A DNA stretch of 34,407 bases from REBR01 sp033721915. Its GTDB lineage: Bacteria; Pseudomonadota; Gammaproteobacteria; Pseudomonadales; Oleiphilaceae. This document shows positions 23,693 to 31,471 of the stretch, one piece after another (the first letter of the stretch is position 1; each line of letters opens with the position of its first letter). The stretch lies in the NCBI GenBank assembly GCA_033721915.1, contig JAWWAC010000031.1, forward strand, positions 1 through 34,407, in the 5' to 3' direction. The notes beneath the pieces were generated by a model that worked only from the letters and a program-made list of their open reading frames with translations, was not told the DNA's origin and did no database searches. Made by a program: the position numbers and the translations under genes.

Positions 23693-25642
23693 ATGGCATT
23701 ATCCGCACACGAGCAAGCAAACCGGTCATGGCACCTTTCCGGGCCGCGTTCCCTGTGTGGCCAGCGCTGCGGTGCCGTGCACACCCTGGTGGCATTGCTG
23801 CTGGTTCTCGTGGCGTCCTGTGCACAGGCCTTTCCCGGTGGCAGCGGTCAACCGGATTTCCTGCCCGTCGAGCAGGCCTTCCCCTTCAATGCCTTTGTGG
23901 ATGACGGCGAGCTGGTACTGGAGTGGCGTGTCACGGAGGAACACTACCTCTACCGGGACCGCTTCGAGCTGGACGTGCAGCCCGGTGAGCTCATCAAGGG
24001 GGAACCCCGCTTCAGTGCCGAAACGGTCATGCAGGATGACCCCTATTTCGGCCAGGTGCCGGTCTTCGAGGAAGATGTGCAGATGCGCCTGTCCATGGAT
24101 CCGGACAGCGGTGTCGATCAGGCACGGGTGAGCGTCACCTGGCAGGGTTGTGCCAAGGCCGGCCTGTGTTATCCGCCCCAGACGGAAAACTGGCTGTATA
24201 TCGCCGAGGGCAACCAACTGGTTCCCTCCGATGAGTCCGGCGACAGTGACGAAGCCCCCCGGACCGGTGACAGTACCGTCGGGAAACGGACCGCAACGGA
24301 CAATGCTACCGGCGGTGGCAGCGGGCTGGGTGAGCGCACCGCCTCCGGACTGCAGTCGGTGCTGGAGCAGGATTCACTGTGGCTGATTGCCGGCCTGTTT
24401 TTCCTGCTGGGTCTGGGGCTGACCTTTACCCCCTGTGTACTGCCCATGATTCCCATTATCTCCGCCGTGGTGGCCGGGCAACGCCAGCTGAGCACGCCAC
24501 AGGCTTTTACCCTGTCCCTGTCCTATGTGCTGGGCATGGCCATCACCTACGCCGGCGCCGGCGTTCTGGTGGGGCTTATGGGGGCCAGCTTCAATGTCCA
24601 GGCCTGGCTTCAGGCCCCCTGGGTACTGGGCACCTTTGCCGCCCTGTTCACCCTGCTGGCACTGGCCATGTTCGGTGTGTTTGAGCTGCGACTGCCTGCC
24701 GTGCTTCAGGACCGCCTGACCCGCAAGAGCCAGAATCTCACCGGCGGGCGTGTGGCCAGTGTCTTTGGCATTGGCTCACTCTCCGCATTGATCGTCTCCC
24801 CCTGTGTCACGGCGCCACTGGCGGCGGCACTGGTGTTTATCAGCGCCACACAGGACGCACTGGTGGGTGGTATTGCACTGCTCTTCCTGGGGCTGGGCAT
24901 GGGCACCCCACTGCTGCTGATTGGCACCGGAGGGCAGCGTTTCATGCCCCGCCCAGGGCCCTGGATGGACGGCATCAAGGCACTGTTCGGTGTGCTGATG
25001 CTGGCGGTGGCCATCTGGCTGCTGGAGCGTGTCGTGCCGGGCCCCGTGGCCCTGCTGCTGTGGGCGCTGCTGCTGGCTGTGGCCGGCGTGCAGCTGGGGG
25101 CCTTTGAGCCCACCGCCGCCGGATGGGCCAGGACCCGCAAGGGCCTGGGGCTGGTCATCTTTGCCGGTGCCATGATGCTGCTGGCCGGGGCACTGGCCGG
25201 CGGCAGCGACCCCACCCGCCCTCTGGCGCCCTTCATGGGCAGCGCAGAAAGCGAGGCCGGTCACGAGGCACCCTTTACTCGTCTTGATTCGGTCCCGGTG
25301 CTGGAAGAGCGTCTGGAGCAGGCCCGGCGACAGGGACAGCCGGTGATACTGGACCTTTATGCCGACTGGTGCATCAGCTGCAAGATCATGGAGCGGCGCG
25401 TTTTCTCGGATCCCCAGGTGGCCCGGCAAATGAGCCGTTACACGCGGCTGCAACTGGACGTCACGGAAAACACCCGCCCACAGCGCCTTCTGCTGGACCG
25501 TTACGGCCTGTTCGGGCCGCCATCATTGCTGTTTTTCAGCCCAGAGGGTGAGGAGCTCACGGATCTGCGGGTGGTGGGGGAAATGGACCGCAACCAGTTC
25601 AGCGAGCGCCTGGCCAGGGTCAGCCAACGGGTTTTTCCGTAA
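23693..25642 (+). CDS. dsbD: Thiol:disulfide interchange protein DsbD
   Basis: DsbD carries electrons from cytoplasmic thioredoxin across the inner membrane to periplasmic DsbC/DsbG and cytochrome c maturation. From ATG 23693 the product is 649 residues, longer than E. coli DsbD (565). It has a signal peptide (hydrophobic 31-45, cleavage after Ala46), N-terminal domain with Cys153 and Cys159 (GCAKAGLCYPP), a Ser/Thr/Gly-rich linker at about 178-222, eight-helix membrane domain with Cys248 (TFTPCVLP) and Cys371 (SPCVTAPLAAAL), and thioredoxin domain with WCISC (Cys560, Cys563). The start is uncertain: the 30-residue n-region is long and no clear ribosome binding site is present; a GTG at residue 29 is an alternative. 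Confidence 0.95.
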   Translation: MALSAHEQANRSWHLSGPRSLCGQRCGAVHTLVALLLVLVASCAQAFPGGSGQPDFLPVEQAFPFNAFVDDGELVLEWRVTEEHYLYRDRFELDVQPGELIKGEPRFSAETVMQDDPYFGQVPVFEEDVQMRLSMDPDSGVDQARVSVTWQGCAKAGLCYPPQTENWLYIAEGNQLVPSDESGDSDEAPRTGDSTVGKRTATDNATGGGSGLGERTASGLQSVLEQDSLWLIAGLFFLLGLGLTFTPCVLPMIPIISAVVAGQRQLSTPQAFTLSLSYVLGMAITYAGAGVLVGLMGASFNVQAWLQAPWVLGTFAALFTLLALAMFGVFELRLPAVLQDRLTRKSQNLTGGRVASVFGIGSLSALIVSPCVTAPLAAALVFISATQDALVGGIALLFLGLGMGTPLLLIGTGGQRFMPRPGPWMDGIKALFGVLMLAVAIWLLERVVPGPVALLLWALLLAVAGVQLGAFEPTAAGWARTRKGLGLVIFAGAMMLLAGALAGGSDPTRPLAPFMGSAESEAGHEAPFTRLDSVPVLEERLEQARRQGQPVILDLYADWCISCKIMERRVFSDPQVARQMSRYTRLQLDVTENTRPQRLLLDRYGLFGPPSLLFFSPEGEELTDLRVVGEMDRNQFSERLARVSQRVFP

Positions 25643-26509
25643 GTGAACAGTCCCGCCCGGCGCGCACTGCGCCTAGGTGCCCTGTGTGTGATTGCCGGCG
25701 AACTGCTGCTGGCGGTCATGGGGGCGCTGATCAAATACCTCTCACCGGAGCTTGGCAACAGCATGATTGTCTTCGGGCGCAATGCCCTGGGGCTGTCCAT
25801 ACTGGTGCCCGTACTGCTGGTGCGTGAAGGGCCCGGCTTTCTGCGCACCCCTCACCTGCGGTTTCACCTGATGCGCGGGGTGATCGGTGTCTCCGCCATG
25901 TACTGCTACTTCTTCAGCCTGGGCAAGCTGACACTGACCGATGCGGTCCTGTTGAAGCTCACGGCGCCGTTTTTTATCCCGGTGATCGCGTTTTTCTGGC
26001 TGGGTGAACGCACCGCCACCATCACCATGGCGGCCATTGCACTGGGTTTCTGCGGTGTTATTGTGCTGCTGCAACCCGGACAGGCCAGCCCGGAAGACGT
26101 GTTCTTTGTACTGGCGGGGGTGTCCGGCGCGGTGCTGGGGGCCACGGCCAAGGTGACCATACGGCGCATGGGGGTCAAAGAGCCCAGCGCCAGGATCGTG
26201 CTCTATTTTGCACTGGTGGCCAGTGCCGTCTCGGCACCGGCGGCACTGATGAACTGGCAGTGGCCCACGGCGCTGCAATGGCTGCTTCTGCTGGCACTGG
26301 CGGCCACCGCAACGGCGGCGCAGCTGCTGATCACCACCGCCTACCGCATCGCTCCGGCCGGTGCCATTGGCCAGTTTACCTACAGCTCCGTGCTGTTTGC
26401 CGTTCTGCTGGGGTGGCTGTTTTTCTCGGAGCCCCTGTCGCTGCACCAGGCCGTGGGCGGGTTGCTCATCGTCGGCGCCGGACTGCTGAACATGCGCGCA
26501 CGGGGTTGA
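25643..26509 (+). CDS. EamA-family (DMT superfamily) transporter
   Basis: A 288-residue inner-membrane protein with about ten helices in two EamA repeats (first about 10-138, second about 150-285). Typical pattern elements are KLTAPFFIPVIAFFWLGER at the end of repeat one and AIGQFTYSSVLFAVLLGWLFFSEPL at the end of repeat two. Members export metabolites or amino acids; the substrate is unknown. The GTG start directly follows the dsbD TAA with no intervening base and no separate ribosome binding site, so it is coupled to dsbD translation. Confidence 0.88.
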   Translation: MNSPARRALRLGALCVIAGELLLAVMGALIKYLSPELGNSMIVFGRNALGLSILVPVLLVREGPGFLRTPHLRFHLMRGVIGVSAMYCYFFSLGKLTLTDAVLLKLTAPFFIPVIAFFWLGERTATITMAAIALGFCGVIVLLQPGQASPEDVFFVLAGVSGAVLGATAKVTIRRMGVKEPSARIVLYFALVASAVSAPAALMNWQWPTALQWLLLLALAATATAAQLLITTAYRIAPAGAIGQFTYSSVLFAVLLGWLFFSEPLSLHQAVGGLLIVGAGLLNMRARG

Positions 26510-26523
26510 TCCCGGCTCACGGA

Positions 26524-26754
26524 TTAATCATTCCGCCTGATCAGATACTCGAAGGTATTGTCACGGGTTTCCCGGGAGACCAGTTCATGGCCGAGAAACT
26601 CGCAGAAACGGGGTATGTCCCGTTGCGTGGAGGGGTCCGTGGCAATCACGCGCAGGCACTCTCCCGGTGACACATCCTTGATGCGGGTGTGCAACAGCAT
26701 CACCGGTTCCGGACAGAACAGGCCTGTGGTATCCAGTACAGCGGGGTTGTCCAA
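26524..26754 (-). CDS. tusA: Sulfur carrier protein TusA
   Basis: TusA takes persulfide sulfur from IscS and passes it through TusBCD-TusE to MnmA. The 76-residue protein matches TusA: LDTTGLFCPEPVMLLHTRIKD with the active Cys14, then DPSTQRDIPRFCEFLGHEL and the end YLIRR. The start codon is TTG, preceded at nine bases by AGGGAG. mnmA, the final acceptor of the pathway, is also in this window. Some TusA homologues have other roles, but the CPEPVM motif and length fit the tRNA-thiolation protein. Confidence 0.93.
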   Translation of the reverse strand: MDNPAVLDTTGLFCPEPVMLLHTRIKDVSPGECLRVIATDPSTQRDIPRFCEFLGHELVSRETRDNTFEYLIRRND

Positions 26755-26778
26755 GATGGCGATCTCCCTGGGGATGCG

Positions 26779-26793
26779 TAAGACAGCGTCTTA
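26779..26793. promoter_or_regulatory. Palindrome in the tusA/ABM divergent region
   Basis: TAAGAC, AGC and GTCTTA form a perfect 6-bp inverted repeat 25 bases upstream of the tusA start. It overlaps TATACT on the plus strand and TATAAG on the minus strand, both possible -10 boxes, so a bound protein would affect both promoters. Confidence 0.35.
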
Positions 26794-26879
26794 TACTAAC
26801 ATATGGTAAGAGATTGATCAGAGGGCAGAATTGCCGTTTTTTTACTGAACCGACATCCTTACAAGGACAGGAAACACTC

Positions 26880-27191
26880 ATGATCCGTGTGATTATCGAA
26901 CGCCAGATTGCTGAAACCCTTGAGGCGGCCTATGAACAGCGCGCCCGCTCTGTACTGCAACAGGCGGTTGAGGTGCCGGGCTTTATTTCCGGCGAGTCCC
27001 TCAAGAACAGCAATAACCCCAATCACCGGGTGATTCTTTCCACCTGGCGTTCCGCGGCGGACTGGTATCGCTGGTACCAGTCACAGGAACGTCGCTCCAT
27101 GATGGCCGAGCTCAACCCCATGCTGGACGGTCAGGAGCGGATCATGATTCTGGAGCATGCCGAAAACCCACGGGGGCCTGATCTTTCCTGA
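26880..27191 (+). CDS. Antibiotic biosynthesis monooxygenase (ABM) fold protein
   Basis: A 103-residue protein with the dimeric alpha/beta barrel pattern of ABM proteins: a first strand MIRVIIERQI, helix AAYEQRARSVLQQA, then PGFISGESL, a strand VILSTWRSAADWYRWYQSQER and a final strand RIMILEHAE. This small family includes heme-degrading and quinol monooxygenases as well as proteins without known activity; the usual heme-binding Asn/His pattern cannot be assigned here. AGGA lies before the ATG; a longer in-frame start at 26814 would cover the divergent promoter region. Confidence 0.8.
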   Translation: MIRVIIERQIAETLEAAYEQRARSVLQQAVEVPGFISGESLKNSNNPNHRVILSTWRSAADWYRWYQSQERRSMMAELNPMLDGQERIMILEHAENPRGPDLS

Positions 27192-27240
27192 CAGAAGTGT
27201 CAGTTGGAGCAGTAGTGCCATTAGGCTCACTCAATGAGCC
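27188..27240. terminator. Two tandem hairpins between convergent ABM and rlmM genes
   Basis: CTGACA/GAAG/TGTCAG (27188-27203) overlaps the ABM stop codon, and GGCTCA/CTCAA/TGAGCC (27224-27240) follows. Both are perfect 6-bp stems. Neither has a T-run. Their place between converging genes suggests a 3'-end role for both transcripts. Confidence 0.4.
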
Positions 27241-27245
27241 AGACG

Positions 27246-28334
27246 TCAGTCCAGCCGCTGGACATAGCAGGTGATTTCCTCACGGTCATGGTACAGATGG
27301 CGGGCCCGGATCCGGTAGCGCAAACCGGCCTTACGCAGCGTCTGCTCCAGTCGCTCACGGCATTCCAGCCAGGTTTCCCAGCGCTGCTTCATGGGCAGCT
27401 TGAGGTTGAACAGGCAATGACGGCACAGACCCTGTGTCAGCCACAGCCCCATCAGCGCCGTCACCCTTGCGGGCTTGTCCGCGATGTCACACACCAGCCA
27501 GTCCACCGCCCTTCTGGGTCGCCAGCTGAAGGCGTCTTCCTGCACATGGGTGACGTGGCCGGAAGCCATCAGCGCCGGGTCCATGGGGCCATTGTCCACC
27601 GCATGGACCATCATGCCTTGCTCCACCAGCTGCCAGGTCCAGCCACCGGGAGCCGCCCCAAGATCCACCGCCTGGGCCCCGTTGCCGAGAGTCGACAGCC
27701 ACTGATCTTCGGGTATAAACAGCTTCCAGGCCTCTTCCAGCTTGAGTGTGGAGCGGCTGGGTGCCGAAGCAGGCATGCGCAGCCGTGGTATGCCACCCAG
27801 GTAGGGCGAACGGTTACCCGGAAACGTCAGGCCCATAAACACCTCATCAAAATCCGACAGGACCAGGTCCAGACGGGGCGACTCACTGTCCTCCACCAGC
27901 CGGCCCGACTGGCGCAGCGCCCTGGACAGTGGCGCTGTCCACTTGCGGGCAAACTGCTGCACGTCGCCACTGACCCGGTCAGAATCCGGCACCTGTATCT
28001 CAAGTCGGCTGAAGGGCCCCAACGGGCCCTGCCCCCGGGTGGACTCCTCCTTCAGGGCCTCCAGCACGGCGGAGACCCGGTCACTCTCTGGTAGTGATAC
28101 CAGTGCCAGCCCAAGAAACCATTCACGGGCAAACACCAGCTGCTCCCAGTTTACACGGCTCATGAGTGTTCTGGCCTGTTGCGGATCCGGCAGAAGCAGC
28201 AGCACCCAGCCGCTGTTCCTGCTGCTCTGGAAGTAACCAAACAGACCGGCTTCGGCCGCCACGGCCATCAGTTCCTGGCCACACTCGGACTCGAATCCGG
28301 CACGGCACAAGGCGCCGATCATTCCCTGTGTCAT
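27246..28334 (-). CDS. rlmM: 23S rRNA (cytidine(2498)-2'-O)-methyltransferase RlmM
   Basis: RlmM methylates the ribose of C2498 in 23S rRNA before subunit assembly. The 362-residue protein has an N-terminal THUMP-containing part, FPGNRSPYLGGIPRLRMP, then the Rossmann methyltransferase with SAM motif VDLGAAPGGWTWQL (223-236) and the catalytic set Lys198 (TLKLEEAW), Asp283 (VCDIADKP) and Lys312 (NLKLPMKQRW). The ATG overlaps the stop of the upstream hydrolase gene by four bases. Confidence 0.94.
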   Translation of the reverse strand: MTQGMIGALCRAGFESECGQELMAVAAEAGLFGYFQSSRNSGWVLLLLPDPQQARTLMSRVNWEQLVFAREWFLGLALVSLPESDRVSAVLEALKEESTRGQGPLGPFSRLEIQVPDSDRVSGDVQQFARKWTAPLSRALRQSGRLVEDSESPRLDLVLSDFDEVFMGLTFPGNRSPYLGGIPRLRMPASAPSRSTLKLEEAWKLFIPEDQWLSTLGNGAQAVDLGAAPGGWTWQLVEQGMMVHAVDNGPMDPALMASGHVTHVQEDAFSWRPRRAVDWLVCDIADKPARVTALMGLWLTQGLCRHCLFNLKLPMKQRWETWLECRERLEQTLRKAGLRYRIRARHLYHDREEITCYVQRLD

Positions 28335-28999
28335 TGCGATACTCCCATTAAGGTATTGGCCATAAAGGCATTGGCGGCAGCCGCCACTTGATCCAGCAGA
28401 TGCCGCTTCGTCAGACCACTGCGTTTGGCCGGCACCAGATCGTGATCCGCATCATGGGCCCAGTGGATGTGGACAGGGTCAGGCAGCTCAACCAGCCCGC
28501 TCACTTCCGCCCGCCTGCCAAAAGGGTCCCTCTCACCCTGTGCGATCCACAGGGGGCGTTGCAGTGTCGGAAAATGCCCGGTTCGCCAGCCCCCGGGTTT
28601 GCCCGGAGGGTGGAAGGGGTAGCCGAAACAGAGCCCACCGGCCAGGTCCACTGCCACCCCGGGGCCGCACAGAAGGTGGCTGGCCATGCGCCCGCCCATG
28701 GACTTGCCCCCCACAAACAGCCGCTCCCCCGCCCCCAGGTACCCTCGGGCCAGTTCCAGTGCCTGATGCCAGCTGTCCATCAGCACCGGCGCCCTGTCCG
28801 GGGGACGACGGCGGCCATCCTGGCGGGTTTTGACCATGTAGGGGAACTCAAAGCGCAGCACACGGATACCGGCCCGGTTCAGGGCTTCGGTCAGTTCGCC
28901 CATGGGTCCGGAATCCATGGGGGCGCCGGCACCATGGGCCAGCACCAGCAGGGGGCCGTCCGGGCCTGTGACAAGGCGATTCTCGGCGGTGATGGTCAT
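28331..28999 (-). CDS. Alpha/beta-family hydrolase (KANL3/Tex30 type)
   Basis: A 222-residue cytoplasmic alpha/beta hydrolase. LVLAHGAGAPMDSGPM (about 18-33) is the oxyanion-side motif of this family, GGKSMGG (97-103) holds the nucleophile Ser100, Asp158 lies in QGERDPFG and a terminal His (182 or 186) in AHDADHDLVP. Substrate unknown; bacterial members are often uncharacterised esterase-like proteins. The gene is translationally coupled to rlmM downstream. Its 5' side faces a perfect palindrome at 29031-29054, which could be its operator. Confidence 0.87.
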   Translation of the reverse strand: MTITAENRLVTGPDGPLLVLAHGAGAPMDSGPMGELTEALNRAGIRVLRFEFPYMVKTRQDGRRRPPDRAPVLMDSWHQALELARGYLGAGERLFVGGKSMGGRMASHLLCGPGVAVDLAGGLCFGYPFHPPGKPGGWRTGHFPTLQRPLWIAQGERDPFGRRAEVSGLVELPDPVHIHWAHDADHDLVPAKRSGLTKRHLLDQVAAAANAFMANTLMGVSQ

Positions 29000-29030
29000 A
29001 GTGGTTAAAACTTGTGCAATGGAAAAACTG

Positions 29031-29054
29031 GACTAACTTAACAATCAGTTAGTC
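29031..29054. promoter_or_regulatory. 24-bp operator-like palindrome in a divergent intergenic region
   Basis: GACTAACT (29031-29038), eight bases, and AGTTAGTC (29047-29054) form a perfect inverted repeat, 32 bases upstream of the hydrolase start and 78 bases upstream of the gene at 29133. Arm length and total size are typical of TetR-family operators. ATTTTT follows on the plus strand, so a hairpin terminator is the alternative, but a terminator is not expected between divergent starts. Confidence 0.5.
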
Positions 29055-29132
29055 ATTTTTCCTGGAAACTGGTTTGACTGTCTCACCCAAGAAACTGCCT
29101 TGTATCGGTTTCTGGCCAGTGGAGAGAAACCC

Positions 29133-29621
29133 ATGGACCCAGCAACACAGCGCGGATTTCAGGAGCAGGTCATAGCCCCGGTGCTCGACACCCTGTCTCT
29201 GACGGAGGCCATGCTGAGTCCCCTGCTGCTGGGAGCCGCCCTTGGCGGCGGCTTCTGCCCCTGGCTGGAACAGGGAGAGGGGCTGGGACTCTACCGCCTG
29301 AAAGAGGACTGGCACCACCGCCTGTGGGACGACTTTATCGCCTTCCGTCCGGAACTGGCCAGCCGTGTCCGAGGCCTGGCCAGTCAGCAGGGATTCCTGA
29401 GAGCCCCCCACCAGGAGCTGGTTGGCAACATCCCCTATGCCACGGCCATTGCCGTCTGTGGCCTTCTGCGACACCGCCGTTACTGGCCGGAAAAAGCCGT
29501 CGCCGGGGCCATGACCCGCTGCTGGCTCGGCGCCAGTGGCCATACACGGGATCAGTGGCGGCGTTATCGCAATGCCTACGCCCTGATGCTGAGACAGAGA
29601 CAGTCACTGGCCGTGGCCTGA
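29133..29621 (+). CDS. Hypothetical protein resembling a phage lysozyme-like family, active site apparently lost
   Basis: A 162-residue soluble protein. Its order of motifs (FQEQVIAPVLDTL, then LLLGAAL..., WLEQGEGLGLYRLKED, LWDDFIAFRPELASRVRGL, and ELVGNIPYATAIAVC) matches, from memory, a family of phage proteins with LLLGTAxxES and GLYQME motifs that look like a muramidase/transglycosylase. In this copy the Glu of the first motif is replaced by Gly (GAALGGG, 34-40) and the Gln-Met-Glu of the second by Arg-Leu-Lys (55-57), so activity is doubtful. GGAGAG six bases before the ATG supports the start. No other phage gene lies nearby. The family link is an inference. Confidence 0.6.
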   Translation: MDPATQRGFQEQVIAPVLDTLSLTEAMLSPLLLGAALGGGFCPWLEQGEGLGLYRLKEDWHHRLWDDFIAFRPELASRVRGLASQQGFLRAPHQELVGNIPYATAIAVCGLLRHRRYWPEKAVAGAMTRCWLGASGHTRDQWRRYRNAYALMLRQRQSLAVA

Positions 29622-29648
29622 GTGTCCAGCAACGGGCCATCAGCCCCC

Positions 29649-30650
29649 TCAAAGATTGATCACATCCACACGGCCATAGCTGTGGGCGCTGTCGCTGCCA
29701 CTGGCCTGCTGTACGCCCCCCTCCTGGCCGTTACCCTGCCCGGTAAAATCGTGCAGACGGGTGTCCGCCAGGTGCGACGGCACCACGTTCTGCAGGGCCC
29801 TGAACATGTTGTCCAGACGCCCGGGAAAGCGCCGGTTCCAGTCCTGGCACATGTCCTTGATCATCTGGCGCTGGAGGTTTTCCTGGGAGCCGCACAGGTT
29901 GCAGGGGATAATGGGAAACTCCCGCAGTTCCGCGTAGGCGGCGATGTCCGCCTCGCGGCAGTAGGCCAGTGGGCGTATCACGGTGTTACGGCCATCATCG
30001 CTGGCCAGGCGGGGTGGCATGGCCTTGAGGGTGCCACCATGGAACATGTTGAGAAACAGGGTTTCCAGAATGTCGTCTCGGTGATGGCCTAATGCGATCT
30101 TCGTCACACCATGTTCTGCTGCAAAATTGTACAGTATTCCACGACGCAACCTGGAACAAAGACCACAAGTGGTTTTCCCTTCCGGCACCTTTTCAGTGAC
30201 GATACTGTAGGTATCTTTCTCAATGACATGGAACTCAATTCCCTGACTGGCCATGTAATCCGGCAGCACCTGCTCCGGATAGCCCGGCTGTTTCTGATCC
30301 AGATTCACGGCGATCAGCTCGAAGCGGATCGGCGCACGGGCCTGGAGCTGTTTCAGCATATCCAGCAGGGTGTAGGAATCCTTGCCACCGCTGAGGCAAC
30401 ACATTACCTTGTCGCCTTCTTCGATCATGCTGAAATCCGCAATGGCCCGTCCGGTTTCGTGGCGCAACCGCTTCTGCAACCTGGCCAGCCTGGCCTGTGT
30501 TGAAGCCTCCGCCGCCGGGTCGGCCCGGTCCTGGCCGGCAACCGTTCCGGTCGTTTTGTCTGCGGCAACGGCAGGGTTCCCGGAGGTAACTCGGGAATCG
30601 GACGAATCCGGGGATTCTGGAGCCGGGAATTCTGGAGAGAGCGACGACAT
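29649..30650 (-). CDS. ttcA: tRNA 2-thiocytidine biosynthesis protein TtcA
   Basis: TtcA is an iron-sulfur, ATP-dependent enzyme that thiolates C32 of some tRNAs. The 333-residue protein has the PP-loop CLSGGKDSYTLLDML (SGGKDS at 87-92) and the cluster ligands Cys162/Cys165 (TTCGLCSRLRRG) and Cys250 (with CNLCGSQ), plus ALGHHRDDILETLFLNMFHGG. Compared with E. coli (311) it has a Ser/Pro/Ala-rich N-terminal extension of about 40 residues that looks disordered. TATAAT on the minus strand at 30691-30686 is a likely -10 box, 36 bases before the start. Confidence 0.95.
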   Translation of the reverse strand: MSSLSPEFPAPESPDSSDSRVTSGNPAVAADKTTGTVAGQDRADPAAEASTQARLARLQKRLRHETGRAIADFSMIEEGDKVMCCLSGGKDSYTLLDMLKQLQARAPIRFELIAVNLDQKQPGYPEQVLPDYMASQGIEFHVIEKDTYSIVTEKVPEGKTTCGLCSRLRRGILYNFAAEHGVTKIALGHHRDDILETLFLNMFHGGTLKAMPPRLASDDGRNTVIRPLAYCREADIAAYAELREFPIIPCNLCGSQENLQRQMIKDMCQDWNRRFPGRLDNMFRALQNVVPSHLADTRLHDFTGQGNGQEGGVQQASGSDSAHSYGRVDVINL

Positions 30651-30685
30651 AAAGCATCCGTTGTACTGAGAAATAAGCCGGCGGC

Positions 30686-30691
30686 ATTATA
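30686..30691 (-). promoter_or_regulatory. Consensus -10 box of ttcA
   Basis: The minus strand reads TATAAT at 30691-30686, exact consensus, 36 bases upstream of the ttcA ATG. No recognisable -35 hexamer lies at 16-18 bases. Confidence 0.45.
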
Positions 30692-30807
30692 ACGCAACTG
30701 AGCGCAGGGACACAGCGCCACGGACCGGGCCCGCCGGGCCAGAGACCGGAAACAGACACATAAAAGCCACCGGGGCAGACCCGCTGCAGCAAGGACTATC
30801 AGACACC

Positions 30808-31449
30808 ATGACAGCACCCACCACAGGACGTCGCGAGCGCAAAAGGGCCGCCAACAGGGCTGCCATACTGGACGCCGCCAGGGAGTGTTTCCAGGAGCTG
30901 GGCTACGAGCGCAGCACCATCCGCGACATTGTCGGGCGCACCGACCTGGCCGCCGGCACCTTCTACAATTATTTCAATGACAAACGGGATCTCTTCGCCA
31001 GCCTGCTGGCCCACTTCATGGATGATCTCAACGAACAGCTGAGCCAGCTGAGGGCCACCTCTTCCGACGAGAAAACCTTTGTCTACCAGACCTATCACGC
31101 CCTGTTCAGCGCCACGGCCCGTGATCCGCTGATTTATGAGCTGGCGCACCGTAACCAGCGGGCCATGCGCCAGCTCTTTGGTGGCGGTCTTCTGGGGCGT
31201 GCCATGTCCACATTGCGTGAGGACCTGGGTGAGGCCACCGAACGTGGCCTCTTTGCCGGCATCAACGAGGATTATCTCTCCGCCGCCTTCTTTGGTGTGG
31301 CCTATGAGCTGTCACTGCAGGTGGCCCGGAAAACCGCCAACCAGTCACAGGAGACGGCACTGAAGTACGCGGATGAAGCCGCCGTTTTCGCCACAGATCT
31401 GTTCATGGGTGGCACTGAGCGATTACGGGCCAGCGGTTGCACCTCCTGA
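30808..31449 (+). CDS. TetR-family transcriptional regulator
   Basis: A 213-residue repressor-type protein. Residues about 12-58 are the TetR helix-turn-helix (RAAILDAARECFQELGYERS, then TIRDIVGRTDLAAGTFYNYF); the rest is a helical ligand-binding and dimerisation domain without recognisable pocket. It is followed 22 bases later by a DnaJ-related gene on the same strand and is divergent from ttcA. The palindrome at 29031-29054 is one possible target in the window; there is no direct evidence. Confidence 0.92.
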   Translation: MTAPTTGRRERKRAANRAAILDAARECFQELGYERSTIRDIVGRTDLAAGTFYNYFNDKRDLFASLLAHFMDDLNEQLSQLRATSSDEKTFVYQTYHALFSATARDPLIYELAHRNQRAMRQLFGGGLLGRAMSTLREDLGEATERGLFAGINEDYLSAAFFGVAYELSLQVARKTANQSQETALKYADEAAVFATDLFMGGTERLRASGCTS

Positions 31450-31471
31450 AGCAAGGCGGCATATTGGCACC

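Noticed and set aside
29073..29104. TTGACT with TTGTAT as a promoter for the 29133 gene
   Set aside because: The spacer is 20 bases, too long for a sigma70 promoter.
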